Positions 26,887 to 36,252 of a stretch of 64,000 nucleotides of DNA are shown piece by piece (positions within the stretch are counted from its first letter, which is position 1; the number at the start of each line of letters is the position of its first letter). This DNA is from Kaistella polysaccharea (lineage in GTDB: Bacteria; Bacteroidota; Bacteroidia; Flavobacteriales; Weeksellaceae), in NCBI RefSeq assembly GCF_020410745.1, contig NZ_CP084528.1:1550001-1614000 (forward strand). The letters are read 5' to 3'. The position numbers and the translations under genes are program-made. Under the pieces are notes generated by a model that saw only the letters and a program-made list of their open reading frames with translations, had not been told where the DNA came from and did no database searches.

Positions 26887-29800
26887 ATGAAGAAACTAAC
26901 AACAAGCGTTTTAGCTGTAGTTTTGACTGCGTCATTTGCTTTGGTGAATGCACAGAAAAAAGACACTATTAAAACGCAAGATATCGAAGGTGTCGTAGTA
27001 ACGGCTTTGGGTATTAAAAGAGAGAAAAAATCACTAGGTTATTCTTCTCAAGAGGTTAAGGCTGACGCTTTGTCCGAGGGAACAACAAACACTGGAAACA
27101 TTGCTTCTCAACTTTCTGGAAAAGTAGCGGGTCTTAATGTTACTACTACCAGTAACTTTGGAGGTTCTGCAAGTATGGTAATTAGAGGGATTAAATCCGT
27201 TGACGGAGCGAGCCCTTTAGTAGTTATTGATGGATCACCGGTAAATAACACGGTATCCAACTACGGTAACACGGATTACGGAAATGCATTATCTGATATC
27301 AATCAAGAAGATATCGCTTCAATCAACGTATTGAAAGGTGCAGCAGCATCTGCACTATACGGTGAAAGAGGTTTGAATGGTGTAATTTTGATTACCACCA
27401 AAAATGGTAGAGGTAATGATGACGGATCTTGGGGCGTAACCTGGTCAACAGGTATTCAAGCTGGATTCATTGACAAAAGTACGTTCGCAGAATACCAAGA
27501 CAAATATGGTGCTGGTTACGATCAATCTTTCTACACAGAAGCTCCTGCAGCAGACGGTAATTACTACGCTAACTTTGCAGAAGATGCTTCTTGGGGACCT
27601 AAGTTCGATCCGAATTTGATGGTCTACCAATGGGAATCTTTAGATCCTACGTCACCAACGTTCGGTAAAGCAACACCTTGGGTAGCGGCGAAGAATGGTC
27701 CAGTTGAATTTTTCGAAACACCATTTACTTTTTCAAACACAGTATCATTACAGAAAGGGAATAAAAATTCAAATATTTTGTTCTCTTATGATAACATGAC
27801 TTCTAGTGGTTTGATGCCAAACTCAAAACTGACTAAAAATACCTTCTCTTTAAAAGCAAATTACGATTTTACAGATAAGCTACATGCTTCATTCTATACA
27901 ACGTTAACTTTACAAGACACGAAAGGTAGAGCGATTGGTGCTTATAGCGACAATATCGCAACCAACTTCAGACAGTGGTGGCAAACGAATGTAGATGTTC
28001 TTTCTCTAAGAGACGCTTACACAAGAAATATTGCAAATCCTACTCCAGCTAATAATTACGGTAACGTAACCTGGAATCCTTATGAGTCAGGTGATTTACG
28101 ACCTATTTTCTGGAACAACCCTTACTTCCAGGCGTATGAAAATGCACCTAAAGATAAGAGAAACAGAAGTTTCAACGTTGCAAGTTTAACATACGACTTT
28201 ACCAAAAACATCAATGTAATGGGTAGAGTTTCTTATGATAAAAGCGACTTGAAAGTTGAACAGAAAATGGCCATTGGAACTCTTGCAACAGGATTTGGAG
28301 CATCTGGAAATGATGTAGGATCTGGGTTCGCAAGAAGAGATGTACAAAGAACTGAAACGAATTACGATATCATCGGTAACTACAAATTCGACATTACTGA
28401 TAACATTAATGTTAGTGGTTTAGTTGGAGGTACTGTAAGAAGAAATTATTTAAGCGCTCTATATGCCTCAACTGAAGGTGGATTGGTAATTAGAAATATT
28501 TACAGTCTTGGTAACAGTGCTGCGCCAACTCTAGCTCCATCTGAGACTGAGTACACGTATCAGACCAACTCTGGGTATGCTTCTGCTTCCTTTGATTTCT
28601 ACAAAATTTTGTATGTCGATGGAACGTATAGAGTAGACCAAAGTTCAACACTTCCTGCAGGAAACAACGTTTACGGTTATGGTTCAATCACAGGTGCCTT
28701 GATCTTGTCTGAATTGATTAAACCAAGTTTCTTGAAATTTTGGAAATTAAGAGCTAACTACGCTGAAGTTGGTGGAACTGCAGATCCTTATCAATTGCAG
28801 TACTATTATTCTCCAGCAGGTTTCTTTGGTGATGTAGGTTTATCTTCATCTCAAACAAGACAGCCAAATGCTAACTTATTGCCACAAAGAGCAAAAGAAT
28901 TTGAAGTAGGTACTGAAGGTAGTTTGTTTAACAACAGATTCACTTTTGATGTTGCTTACTACAAAACAAAAACCATCAACCAAATTCTTCCTACCCTTCC
29001 TATCTCTTCAGCGTCTGGACTTAGTTCAGCTTCTGTAAATGCAGGACAAATTGATAACTGGGGTTATGAAGTTGCCTTGGGTATAGTACCTGTTAAAACA
29101 GCGAACTTTACCTGGAATATGGACATCAACTGGTCACAGAATAAAAATAAAGTAGTTGAGCTTCTTCATAATGAAGTTTCTGACGTTTCAAACGTACTAC
29201 TTGATTCTTACCAAGGTGGTGTATCACTTAACGCAAGAGAAGGTGAAGCTTGGGGTACTTTAGTAGGTTCAGATTACGTTTACCTAAATGGTCAACCGGT
29301 TGTGAATGCAAGTACAGGCTATTACTTAAGACAAGGAAATCAAATTATTGGTAATGCAACACCAGATTGGATTGGTGGGGTAAGAAACAGCATGAACTAC
29401 AAAGGTCTTTCTGTAAGCTTCCTAATTGATGTAAGACAAGGTGGTGATGTATTCTCTACCGATTTATATTACGGTTTAGCGACAGGATTATATCCTGAAA
29501 CAGCTGTAGGTGATATCAGAGAAAAAGGAACAGTTTGGCCAGGTGTAAATCCAGATGGTAACCCAAATACAACCAACACTCGTAACCCTAGCGCTTTTGG
29601 TTCATTAGACGGTTACTCTAGAATGCCAGCGAGCCGTTTCGTTTATGACGGATCATTCGTGAAACTGAGAGAAGCTTCTATCGGATATACCCTTCCACAA
29701 TCTGTATTGGCAGGAACTTTCGTAAGAGATGCTAAAATCTCTTTAGTAGGAAGAAACTTATGGATTATCAGCAAAAACTTACCTTACGCAGATCCTGAAA

Positions 29801-29895
29801 ACATGGTCGGCGGCGGTCTAAGATCATACGGATGGTCAATCGGTTCTCTACCAACTACAAGAGACATCGGATTAAATGTTACTTTAAAATTCTAA
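26887..29895 (+). CDS. SusC/RagA-family TonB-linked outer membrane protein
   Basis: This 1002-residue outer-membrane barrel imports oligomers (glycans, peptides or other nutrients) with a SusD lipoprotein lid. It has a signal peptide ending near VNAQ, a TonB box-like segment (IEGVVVTALGIKREKKSLGY), the plug domain with IRGIKSVDGASPLVVIDG and VLKGAAASALYGERGLNGVI, and a C-terminal strand ending DIGLNVTLKF. The carboxypeptidase-regulatory-like domain often found at the N-terminus of the family is absent. SusD follows after 10 bases. No enzyme genes nearby indicate the substrate. Confidence 0.93.
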   Translation: MKKLTTSVLAVVLTASFALVNAQKKDTIKTQDIEGVVVTALGIKREKKSLGYSSQEVKADALSEGTTNTGNIASQLSGKVAGLNVTTTSNFGGSASMVIRGIKSVDGASPLVVIDGSPVNNTVSNYGNTDYGNALSDINQEDIASINVLKGAAASALYGERGLNGVILITTKNGRGNDDGSWGVTWSTGIQAGFIDKSTFAEYQDKYGAGYDQSFYTEAPAADGNYYANFAEDASWGPKFDPNLMVYQWESLDPTSPTFGKATPWVAAKNGPVEFFETPFTFSNTVSLQKGNKNSNILFSYDNMTSSGLMPNSKLTKNTFSLKANYDFTDKLHASFYTTLTLQDTKGRAIGAYSDNIATNFRQWWQTNVDVLSLRDAYTRNIANPTPANNYGNVTWNPYESGDLRPIFWNNPYFQAYENAPKDKRNRSFNVASLTYDFTKNINVMGRVSYDKSDLKVEQKMAIGTLATGFGASGNDVGSGFARRDVQRTETNYDIIGNYKFDITDNINVSGLVGGTVRRNYLSALYASTEGGLVIRNIYSLGNSAAPTLAPSETEYTYQTNSGYASASFDFYKILYVDGTYRVDQSSTLPAGNNVYGYGSITGALILSELIKPSFLKFWKLRANYAEVGGTADPYQLQYYYSPAGFFGDVGLSSSQTRQPNANLLPQRAKEFEVGTEGSLFNNRFTFDVAYYKTKTINQILPTLPISSASGLSSASVNAGQIDNWGYEVALGIVPVKTANFTWNMDINWSQNKNKVVELLHNEVSDVSNVLLDSYQGGVSLNAREGEAWGTLVGSDYVYLNGQPVVNASTGYYLRQGNQIIGNATPDWIGGVRNSMNYKGLSVSFLIDVRQGGDVFSTDLYYGLATGLYPETAVGDIREKGTVWPGVNPDGNPNTTNTRNPSAFGSLDGYSRMPASRFVYDGSFVKLREASIGYTLPQSVLAGTFVRDAKISLVGRNLWIISKNLPYADPENMVGGGLRSYGWSIGSLPTTRDIGLNVTLKF

Positions 29896-29905
29896 GATTA
29901 CAACA

Positions 29906-31333
29906 ATGAAAAAAATACTTAATAAACTTATCATAGGTGCGCTGGCTGCAATCAGTCTTACGTCGTGCCAGAGAGATTTGCTTTCTCTAAACGAAAATGT
30001 GAAAGCACCCTCTGTATTGCCTTCTGAGACGCTATTGGCGATGGGGCAAGAAAGGTTTTTCTACTCTACTTTTACAGGGAGTGTAAACTTTAACAACTAC
30101 CGTTTCTTTGTTCAGCAGTGGGCAGAAACTACGTATACTGATGAAACCAATTACGATCTCGTTACGCGTAACCAGCCTCGTAATCACTGGAACAGAATGT
30201 ATGTAAACTCATTGAATAACTATGAGCAAGCGAAAAAAAATCTTGTTAATGAAGCTGCTGCTTCTGAAACAGAGAGAAGCAACAAATTGGCTACGCTAGA
30301 AGTTTCTCAGATTGTAGTTTGGGAGAACTTGGTAGACACGTACGGAAACGTTCCTTATACCGATGCTTTACAGGCACAAGATGGTAATTACGCACCAAAA
30401 TATGATGATGCGAAAGCTATTTATGCAGACCTTTTGAAAAGAATTGATGCAGTTGTAGCAAAAATTGATGAAGGTGGAAGTGGTTACGGAAGCGGAGACT
30501 TGGTTTATGGCGGAGATATGACAAAATGGAAACATTTGGCAAACTCTGTGAAACTGAGATTAGCACTTAATCTATCTGATGTAGATGCGGCAACGTCTAA
30601 ATCTGCAGCAGAAGCAGCAGTTGCATCCGGTGTAATTTCTTCAGATGATGAATCTTATACTTTGGATTTTGCAGGCGGAACTTACAGCAATCCTATTTAT
30701 GATGATTTAGTAGCATCACAAAGAAATGACTTTGTTCCTACTGAACTTGTTATCAACATGATGAATGCAAAGAATGACCCACGAAGAGAAGTTTGGTTTA
30801 CGAAAGTAGATGGTAAATTTGTAGGTGGTGTTTTTGGAGCTTTAAATCCATTTAACAGCAAATCACACATGAGTGATTTCTGGTTAGCACCTACTGCGCC
30901 AGCTCATTACTTGAGCTATGTAGAAGTGTTGTTTATGAAAGCTGAAGCAGCTGCAAGAGGTTACTCTGTAGGAGGAACTGCTACTGAATTGTACAACAAA
31001 GCAGTAACAACTTCAATGACCTTAAATATGGTAAGCGCTGCTGATGCTACTGCTTATTTAGCTGCACACCCTTACAATGCTGCAAACTGGAAAAAATCAA
31101 TCGGTGAAGAAGCGTATATCGCTTTATTTAACCAACCATTTAGCGCTTGGTTATTCTCCAGAAGATTAGACCAGCCAGTATTTGTAAATCCTACCAACTC
31201 TAAAATTGATGGAGTACCGGTAAGAATGCCTTATTCTGATCAGGAATATGTACTTAACAAAGCAAATGTAACTGCTGCCGCCACCGCTATCGGAGGAGAC
31301 AAAGCTACAACCAAGCTTTTCTGGGATAAATAA
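29906..31333 (+). CDS. SusD/RagB-family lipoprotein
   Basis: This 475-residue surface lipoprotein should be the lid of the adjacent SusC channel. The signal sequence ends in the lipobox LTSC (residue about 21). The TPR-like helical core carries the family pattern WENLVDTYGNVPYTDALQ and the C-terminal YLSYVEVLFMKAEAAARGY. It belongs to the SusD-like group with tryptophan-rich early helices (FFVQQWAETTYTDE). It is cotranscribed with susC and ended by a UUCG hairpin. Confidence 0.93.
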   Translation: MKKILNKLIIGALAAISLTSCQRDLLSLNENVKAPSVLPSETLLAMGQERFFYSTFTGSVNFNNYRFFVQQWAETTYTDETNYDLVTRNQPRNHWNRMYVNSLNNYEQAKKNLVNEAAASETERSNKLATLEVSQIVVWENLVDTYGNVPYTDALQAQDGNYAPKYDDAKAIYADLLKRIDAVVAKIDEGGSGYGSGDLVYGGDMTKWKHLANSVKLRLALNLSDVDAATSKSAAEAAVASGVISSDDESYTLDFAGGTYSNPIYDDLVASQRNDFVPTELVINMMNAKNDPRREVWFTKVDGKFVGGVFGALNPFNSKSHMSDFWLAPTAPAHYLSYVEVLFMKAEAAARGYSVGGTATELYNKAVTTSMTLNMVSAADATAYLAAHPYNAANWKKSIGEEAYIALFNQPFSAWLFSRRLDQPVFVNPTNSKIDGVPVRMPYSDQEYVLNKANVTAAATAIGGDKATTKLFWDK

Positions 31334-31355
31334 TATTTATCGCTCAGTTTTATAT

Positions 31356-31383
31356 AAGCCACTCTTCGGAGTGGCTTTTTTAT
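31356..31383 (+). terminator. Terminator after the SusD gene
   Basis: AAGCCACTC and GAGTGGCTT are closed by a TTCG tetraloop and followed by a T run, 22 bases beyond the stop. Confidence 0.92.
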
Positions 31384-31388
31384 TTCTG

Positions 31389-31396
31389 TATATTTG
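31389..31396 (+). promoter_or_regulatory. -7 box for argS
   Basis: TATATTTG matches TAnnTTTG, 17 bases before the argS ATG and directly after the previous terminator. Confidence 0.6.
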
Positions 31397-31413
31397 TACT
31401 TCAAAAATAAACC

Positions 31414-33192
31414 ATGAATATTAAAGATATCATCCAAACCAAACTCGCGGATATTGTTGCCACTGTTTTCCAAATTAACGATGTCAATAAAACAAATCAT
31501 GTAACGCTGGATGTTCAACAAAACAAAACAGAATTTGAAGGTGACTTTACCATCGTTACTTTTCCTCTCGTGAAAGTATTGAAAAAAAGTCCTGATAACA
31601 TCGCCATGGAACTTGGCGACGCCTTTACGACTCAATCAGATTTTGTAGAAAGTTATCATGTTGTAAAAGGATTTCTCAATTTAAAAATCAAGAATAAATT
31701 TTTTCTGGAAAACTTTCATCATACTCAAGAATCTTTTGACGAAAAAAAGCCTAGAAATCAAACGGTGATGGTGGAATATTCTTCCCCAAATACCAATAAG
31801 CCTTTACACCTTGGTCATATCCGAAATAATCTCTTGGGATATTCTGTCGCACAGATTTTAAAAGAAGATGGTTACAATGTTATCAAAACCCAAATCATCA
31901 ACGACCGCGGAATCCATATCTGCAAATCAATGCTTGCCTGGGAAAAATCTGGAACCAACGAAACACCTGAATCTACAGGGATTAAAGGTGATAAACTCGT
32001 AGGAAACTATTATGTAGCATTTGATAAAGCCTACAAAAAAGAAATCGCAGAACTCGTTGAAAAAGGGTACGAAGAAGACGTGGCTAAAAAACAAGCACCA
32101 ATCATTCTCGAAGCTCAAAAAATGCTCTTGGATTGGGAGAAAGGTGATGACACTGTACGCAATCTATGGGCAGAAATGAATTCTTGGGTTTATGCCGGTT
32201 TTGCCGATACTTACAAAAGATTAGGTGTTGATTTCGATCAGGTTCAGTATGAAAGTAATACGTACTTACTAGGAAAAGATCTCATTCAGGAAGGTTTGTT
32301 AAAAGGTGTTCTATACAAAAAGGAAGATGGCTCTGTTTGGTGTGATTTGTCCGATGAAGGTTTGGATCATAAACTACTTTTGCGCGGCGACGGAACTTCC
32401 GTTTACATGACGCAGGATTTAGGAACCGCTGTTCAAAGATTTCAGGAAAATAATATTCAGAAATTAATTTATACGGTAGGAAATGAACAGGATTACCACT
32501 TCGATGTCTTAATCAAAATTCTTAAAAAATTAGGCTATAGCTGGGCAGAAAACCTTTTTCATCTTTCTTACGGAATGGTAGAACTGCCAGCAGGTAAAAT
32601 GAAATCTCGGGAAGGAACTGTGGTCGATGCAGATGATTTGATGCAGGAAATGTACATTACTGCAAAAGAAAAAGCGCAAGAACTCGGGAAACTTGAAAAT
32701 CTTTCCGACGAGGAGAAAGAAAAATCATATGAAACAGTCGGTATTGGCGCTTTGAAATATTTCATGCTGAAAGTGGATCCTAAAAAGAAAATGCTCTTCA
32801 ATCCGGCAGAAAGTATTGATTTCGCGGGAAATACAGGACCGTTTATTCAATACACCTACGCAAGAATTCAATCTTTGGTTACAAAAGCCAACTATCAACC
32901 GACCAAAATTTCCGCGTACGACATTAATGCGTCAGAAAAAGAATTGGTTATGAATCTCGCTAATTTCAAAGAAACGATTGCTCGTGCGGCAGAAACCCTT
33001 TCGCCAGCGCTTGTGGCAAACTATATTTATGAAGTGGTAAAATCGTATAACTCTTTCTATCAAAACAACCCGATTCTTAGTCAGGAAGATGAGAACACGA
33101 AGAATTTCCGCTTACAACTTTCAGATTTAACGGGGAAAACCATCAAAAAAGGTTTAGAATTGTTAGGAATTGGAACGGTAAATAGAATGTAA
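31414..33192 (+). CDS. argS: Arginyl-tRNA synthetase
   Basis: ArgRS charges tRNA-Arg. The 592-residue class I synthetase has an N-terminal tRNA-binding domain, the HIGH-type motif NKPLHLGHIRNNLLG, the KMSKS-equivalent AGKMKSREGTVV and a C-terminal anticodon-binding domain ending LLGIGTVNRM. Length and order are normal. The MenE-like gene starts 9 bases after its stop. Confidence 0.97.
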   Translation: MNIKDIIQTKLADIVATVFQINDVNKTNHVTLDVQQNKTEFEGDFTIVTFPLVKVLKKSPDNIAMELGDAFTTQSDFVESYHVVKGFLNLKIKNKFFLENFHHTQESFDEKKPRNQTVMVEYSSPNTNKPLHLGHIRNNLLGYSVAQILKEDGYNVIKTQIINDRGIHICKSMLAWEKSGTNETPESTGIKGDKLVGNYYVAFDKAYKKEIAELVEKGYEEDVAKKQAPIILEAQKMLLDWEKGDDTVRNLWAEMNSWVYAGFADTYKRLGVDFDQVQYESNTYLLGKDLIQEGLLKGVLYKKEDGSVWCDLSDEGLDHKLLLRGDGTSVYMTQDLGTAVQRFQENNIQKLIYTVGNEQDYHFDVLIKILKKLGYSWAENLFHLSYGMVELPAGKMKSREGTVVDADDLMQEMYITAKEKAQELGKLENLSDEEKEKSYETVGIGALKYFMLKVDPKKKMLFNPAESIDFAGNTGPFIQYTYARIQSLVTKANYQPTKISAYDINASEKELVMNLANFKETIARAAETLSPALVANYIYEVVKSYNSFYQNNPILSQEDENTKNFRLQLSDLTGKTIKKGLELLGIGTVNRM

Positions 33193-33201
33193 ATTCGAAA
33201 A

Positions 33202-34239
33202 ATGAACATCGACTTTTCTCTTTTAAATTTATCCGAAACGTTTGCAGATACCGAATTTGAGAAGAAAGTTCTTGATTTTATTGCAGAATGGCTGAGCGAA
33301 TCAAAAACTGTAAAAGTTCAAACTTCCGGTTCTACGGGAACTCCGAAAATTTTTGAGATCGAAAAAGAAAGAATGCGTCATTCCGCAAAAATGACATGTC
33401 ACCTATTAGGATTGAAAGAAGGCGATTCTGCCCTGCTTTGTCTTCCCGTCGATTATATCTCCGGAAAAATGATGGCTGTTCGAGCTATTGAAAGAAAGCT
33501 GAATTTGATTGTAAAAACACCCTCTATAAATCCACTTTCTAATTTAAAGGAAGTAATTGATTTCTGTGCGATGTCGCCACTTCAAGTTGAAAATTCGCTG
33601 CACGAAATACACTTGATTAAAAATATAATTATTGGTGGCGCTGCAGTTTCAGAATCTTTAAAAATCAAAATCTTTCAACAGCTCAAAAACTCGTCCACGC
33701 AATCACGTATTTTTGAAACCTACGGAATGTCGGAAACCCTTTCTCACATTGCTTTAAAACAAATTTACCCCGTCTCAGAAGATTATTTCAAAGTCTTAGA
33801 TGGTGTGGAAATTTCTTTAGATGAAAGAAGCTGCTTACAGATTTTTGCGCCAAGTTTAAATGCAGAAGTTCTTATAACGAATGATTTAGTTGAAATTTAT
33901 AGTCGTAGAGAATTTAAATTTTTGGGTAGAATTGACAACGTCATAAATTCTGCAGGATTAAAAATTTATCCAGAACAACTGGAAAGTTTGGTTAAAAAAG
34001 TAATCCCAAATGAAGTTGTATTCCTAGGAATTGCAGACGAATCACTCGGACAAAAATTGGTACTCATAGTTGAAGGCGGAGAAAATGACATGATTAATGC
34101 ACAGTTAAAATCGATCGAATTTCCCTCAAAAAATCACCAACCAAAAGAAATTTTATTCATCGGAGAATTTCCGCGCATTCCCAATGGAAAGATTGATCGT
34201 AAAACTTTAGAAAAATTAGTCAAAAAAAATTACAGATAA
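33202..34239 (+). CDS. menE: O-succinylbenzoate-CoA ligase-like protein (MenE-like)
   Basis: This is an adenylate-forming acyl-CoA ligase that would activate o-succinylbenzoate in menaquinone synthesis. At 345 residues it is shorter than typical MenE (about 450), as is usual for Bacteroidota members. The P-loop-like motif VQTSGSTGTPKIFEI is present, followed by FETYGMSETLSHIALK, FKFLGRIDNVINSAGLKIYP, and the catalytic lysine motif PNGKIDRKTL near the end. No other men genes are in the window, so the substrate is inferred from family. Confidence 0.82.
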   Translation: MNIDFSLLNLSETFADTEFEKKVLDFIAEWLSESKTVKVQTSGSTGTPKIFEIEKERMRHSAKMTCHLLGLKEGDSALLCLPVDYISGKMMAVRAIERKLNLIVKTPSINPLSNLKEVIDFCAMSPLQVENSLHEIHLIKNIIIGGAAVSESLKIKIFQQLKNSSTQSRIFETYGMSETLSHIALKQIYPVSEDYFKVLDGVEISLDERSCLQIFAPSLNAEVLITNDLVEIYSRREFKFLGRIDNVINSAGLKIYPEQLESLVKKVIPNEVVFLGIADESLGQKLVLIVEGGENDMINAQLKSIEFPSKNHQPKEILFIGEFPRIPNGKIDRKTLEKLVKKNYR

Positions 34240-34348
34240 CCAGTTTGCAACTTTTGATCAATTTTTAAGTTGGTCATTTTACTTGGCTCTTTTTACTTTT
34301 TACTTGGCTCTTGAAAATTTTCCTATTATATTTAACTTTTCTATTTCC

Positions 34349-34744
34349 ATGAAAGACTTTACCAAAGAGCTTACTTACAAAACTTCCCGCAGCAGTGGCG
34401 CGGGTGGACAAAACGTGAATAAAGTCGAAACTTCGGTAACCGTAATGTGGAACGTTGCTGAAAGTGAATATTTTTCAATCGAAGGGAAAGAGATGATATT
34501 CGAAAAGCTCAAAAACCGCATCAACGCAGAAGGTATTTTGCAACTCACCGTTTCTGAAAGTCGAACTCAACTCCAGAACAAAAAAATAGCGACCGACAAG
34601 ATTTTAGATATGGTCAAAAAATCTTTATTTATTCCGAAATCCCGGAAAGCTACAAAACCGTCGCGCTCTAAAATTGAAAAAAGAATCAAAGCCAAAAAAC
34701 AACTTTCGGAGAAGAAGGAAAATCGCAGGTTTAAAGGCGAGTAA
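34349..34744 (+). CDS. arfB: Ribosome-rescue peptidyl-tRNA hydrolase ArfB
   Basis: ArfB rescues stalled ribosomes by hydrolysing peptidyl-tRNA. The 131-residue protein has the catalytic GGQ motif (residues 19-21, in SSGAGGQNVNKVET) and the lysine/arginine-rich C-terminal tail that enters the mRNA channel. I start at the ATG at 34349, which gives the standard MKDFTKELTYKTSRSSG; an upstream ATG at 34283 would add a hydrophobic segment unlike the family. A 14-base direct repeat (TTTACTTGGCTCTT) lies just upstream. Confidence 0.93.
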   Translation: MKDFTKELTYKTSRSSGAGGQNVNKVETSVTVMWNVAESEYFSIEGKEMIFEKLKNRINAEGILQLTVSESRTQLQNKKIATDKILDMVKKSLFIPKSRKATKPSRSKIEKRIKAKKQLSEKKENRRFKGE

Positions 34745-34796
34745 TTTGGACGTTGTTTAATAGTTGATCATTGGCAGAAAAGAATCGCTTTCTTTT

Positions 34797-34920
34797 AGCC
34801 CCGATTGGAGTGGAAATCCCGGAATGAGATGCGATCCGCCTTGGCGGATCGCACCGAAATGAGGAATTGCAACGGAAAGCGGGACAGATTTTCGCACAAA
34901 AGCAAAATCTGGTTGCTCCT
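34797..34920 (+). repeat. Structured dispersed repeat, copy A
   Basis: It begins AGCCCCGATTGGAGTGGAAA, has an 11-base-pair hairpin TGCGATCCGCC/GGCGGATCGCA with a 2-base loop at 34830-34853, then CAACGGAAAGCGGGAC, a second hairpin AGATTTT/AAAATCT at 34886-34910, and ends GGTTGCTCCT. The outer landmarks match copy B at 21347-21455, while the hairpin sequence differs. It is intergenic and conserved in architecture. Confidence 0.75.
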
Positions 34921-34942
34921 TAAAAAAATTCTTTAAATTGAT

Positions 34943-34950
34943 TATCTTTG
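34943..34950 (+). promoter_or_regulatory. -7 box upstream of the DHS-like gene
   Basis: TATCTTTG matches TAnnTTTG, 16 bases before the ATG at 34967. Confidence 0.5.
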
Positions 34951-34966
34951 CTCAAATCAAAAAATA

Positions 34967-35941
34967 ATGAGTAAACCGATTACCGAATTTATCGAAAAAT
35001 ATTACCTGCATTTTAATTCTGCAGCTTTAGTTGATGCCTCAAAAGGATATGTCGCCCACTTGAAAGATGGGGGAAAAATGATGATTACTTTGGCTGGTGC
35101 AATGTCCACCGCAGAGATTGGAAAAATTTTAGCTGAAATGATTCGTCAGGATAAAGTAGATATTATCTCTTGTACCGGAGCGAATTTAGAGGAAGATTTA
35201 ATGAACTTGGTTGCGCATTCGCATTATGAAAGAGTGCCACATTACCGTGATTTGACCGCACAAGACGAATGGGCTTTGTTAGAAAGAGGCCTGAATCGTG
35301 TTACTGATACGTGTATTCCAGAAGAGGAAGCGTTTCGTAGATTGCAGGAACATATCGTGAAAATTTGGAAAGATGCGGAGGCGAAAGGTGAGCGATTTTT
35401 CCCGCATGAGTATATGTACAAAATGATTTTATCCGGAGTTTTGGAGCAGTATTATGAAATTCCAAGGGAAAATTCTTGGATGATTGCGGCGGCCGAGAAA
35501 AACTTGCCAATTGTTGTTCCAGGCTGGGAAGATTCTACCATGGGAAATATCTTCTCAAGCTATTGTATTAAAGGAGAATTGAAACCTTCAACCGTAAAAT
35601 CGGGAATAGAATATATGATGTTTTTAGCGGATTGGTATCCGAAAAATTCAGTTGGTAAAGGTGTTGGATTCTTCCAAGTAGGAGGTGGAATCGCGGGTGA
35701 TTTCCCAATTTGTGTAGTGCCGATGTTGTACCAAGATTTAGAAATGACCGATACGCCATTCTGGTCCTATTTCTGTCAGATTTCTGATTCTACGACTTCT
35801 TATGGGTCATATTCGGGAGCTGTTCCAAACGAGAAAATCACGTGGGGAAAACTGGATATTAATACACCGAAATATATCGTTGAAAGTGATGCAACTATTT
35901 GTGTACCGCTAATGTTCTCTTATATATTGGAGAATTCTTAA
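34967..35941 (+). CDS. Deoxyhypusine-synthase-family protein lacking the expected lysine
   Basis: Eukaryotic deoxyhypusine synthase transfers an aminobutyl group from spermidine; bacterial relatives are thought to act in polyamine metabolism. The 324-residue protein has the family fold markers (MMITLAGAMSTAEIG, SCTGANLEEDL, VVPGWEDSTMGN, SYSGAVPNEKITWGKL). The eukaryotic catalytic lysine follows a GGG motif (GGGVVKHH). Here the segment at residues 239-246 is GGGIAGDF, with glycine at the lysine position. Substrate and activity are therefore uncertain. It is followed by a heptad repeat and a terminator. Confidence 0.8.
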   Translation: MSKPITEFIEKYYLHFNSAALVDASKGYVAHLKDGGKMMITLAGAMSTAEIGKILAEMIRQDKVDIISCTGANLEEDLMNLVAHSHYERVPHYRDLTAQDEWALLERGLNRVTDTCIPEEEAFRRLQEHIVKIWKDAEAKGERFFPHEYMYKMILSGVLEQYYEIPRENSWMIAAAEKNLPIVVPGWEDSTMGNIFSSYCIKGELKPSTVKSGIEYMMFLADWYPKNSVGKGVGFFQVGGGIAGDFPICVVPMLYQDLEMTDTPFWSYFCQISDSTTSYGSYSGAVPNEKITWGKLDINTPKYIVESDATICVPLMFSYILENS

Positions 35942-35944
35942 AAT

Positions 35945-35986
35945 TTAGATGGTAGATGTTAGATGTTAGATGTTAGATGTTAGATG
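35945..35986 (+). repeat. TTAGATG heptad array
   Basis: Six 7-base units (TTAGATG, with one GTAGATG) are in register. The array is bracketed by AAATTTAGAT (35941-35950) and its complement ATCTAAATTT (35993-36002), which could close the array as a hairpin stem. It lies between the DHS-like gene and its terminator. Confidence 0.9.
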
Positions 35987-36013
35987 TTAGAAATCTAAAT
36001 TTTAAATTATAAT

Positions 36014-36039
36014 AACGCCTTTAAATAGGCGTTTTTTTT
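36014..36039 (+). terminator. Terminator after the DHS-like gene
   Basis: AACGCCT pairs with AGGCGTT across TTAAAT and continues into eight T's. Confidence 0.85.
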
Positions 36040-36098
36040 GTCGTATTTTCTTGTGCTGTTTTTAGTTTCCTGCTTGACGTATGATGCAGCTAAAACAA

Positions 36099-36245
36099 CT
36101 AATCCAAAGAATTAATCACCACATAATACCGATAAGCCAATATTCCTTTTTGAAATTTGTTCATTTTCAAGGGATCTTGTCCACCAAGCTTTGGAAAAAC
36201 CTTCTTATTGAATTTATTAAGAATTATAAAGAATTTCTTTTTCAT
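36099..36245 (-). CDS. Small 48-residue conserved-type protein
   Basis: The minus strand from the ATG at 36243-36245 to the TAG at 36099-36101 encodes a 48-residue basic protein starting MKKKFFIILNKFNKKVFPKL and ending GILAYRYYVVINSLD. This pattern (basic N-terminus, KKxxPK-type centre, ALxAYR/W-Y-V-x-N-LD end) recalls a short protein often found in Flavobacteriia and sometimes labelled SsrA-binding; that label is not supported here. A CAAAATTA box (36274-36281) is a -7 on this strand. Confidence 0.6.
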   Translation of the reverse strand: MKKKFFIILNKFNKKVFPKLGGQDPLKMNKFQKGILAYRYYVVINSLD

Positions 36246-36252
36246 GCGTTTA

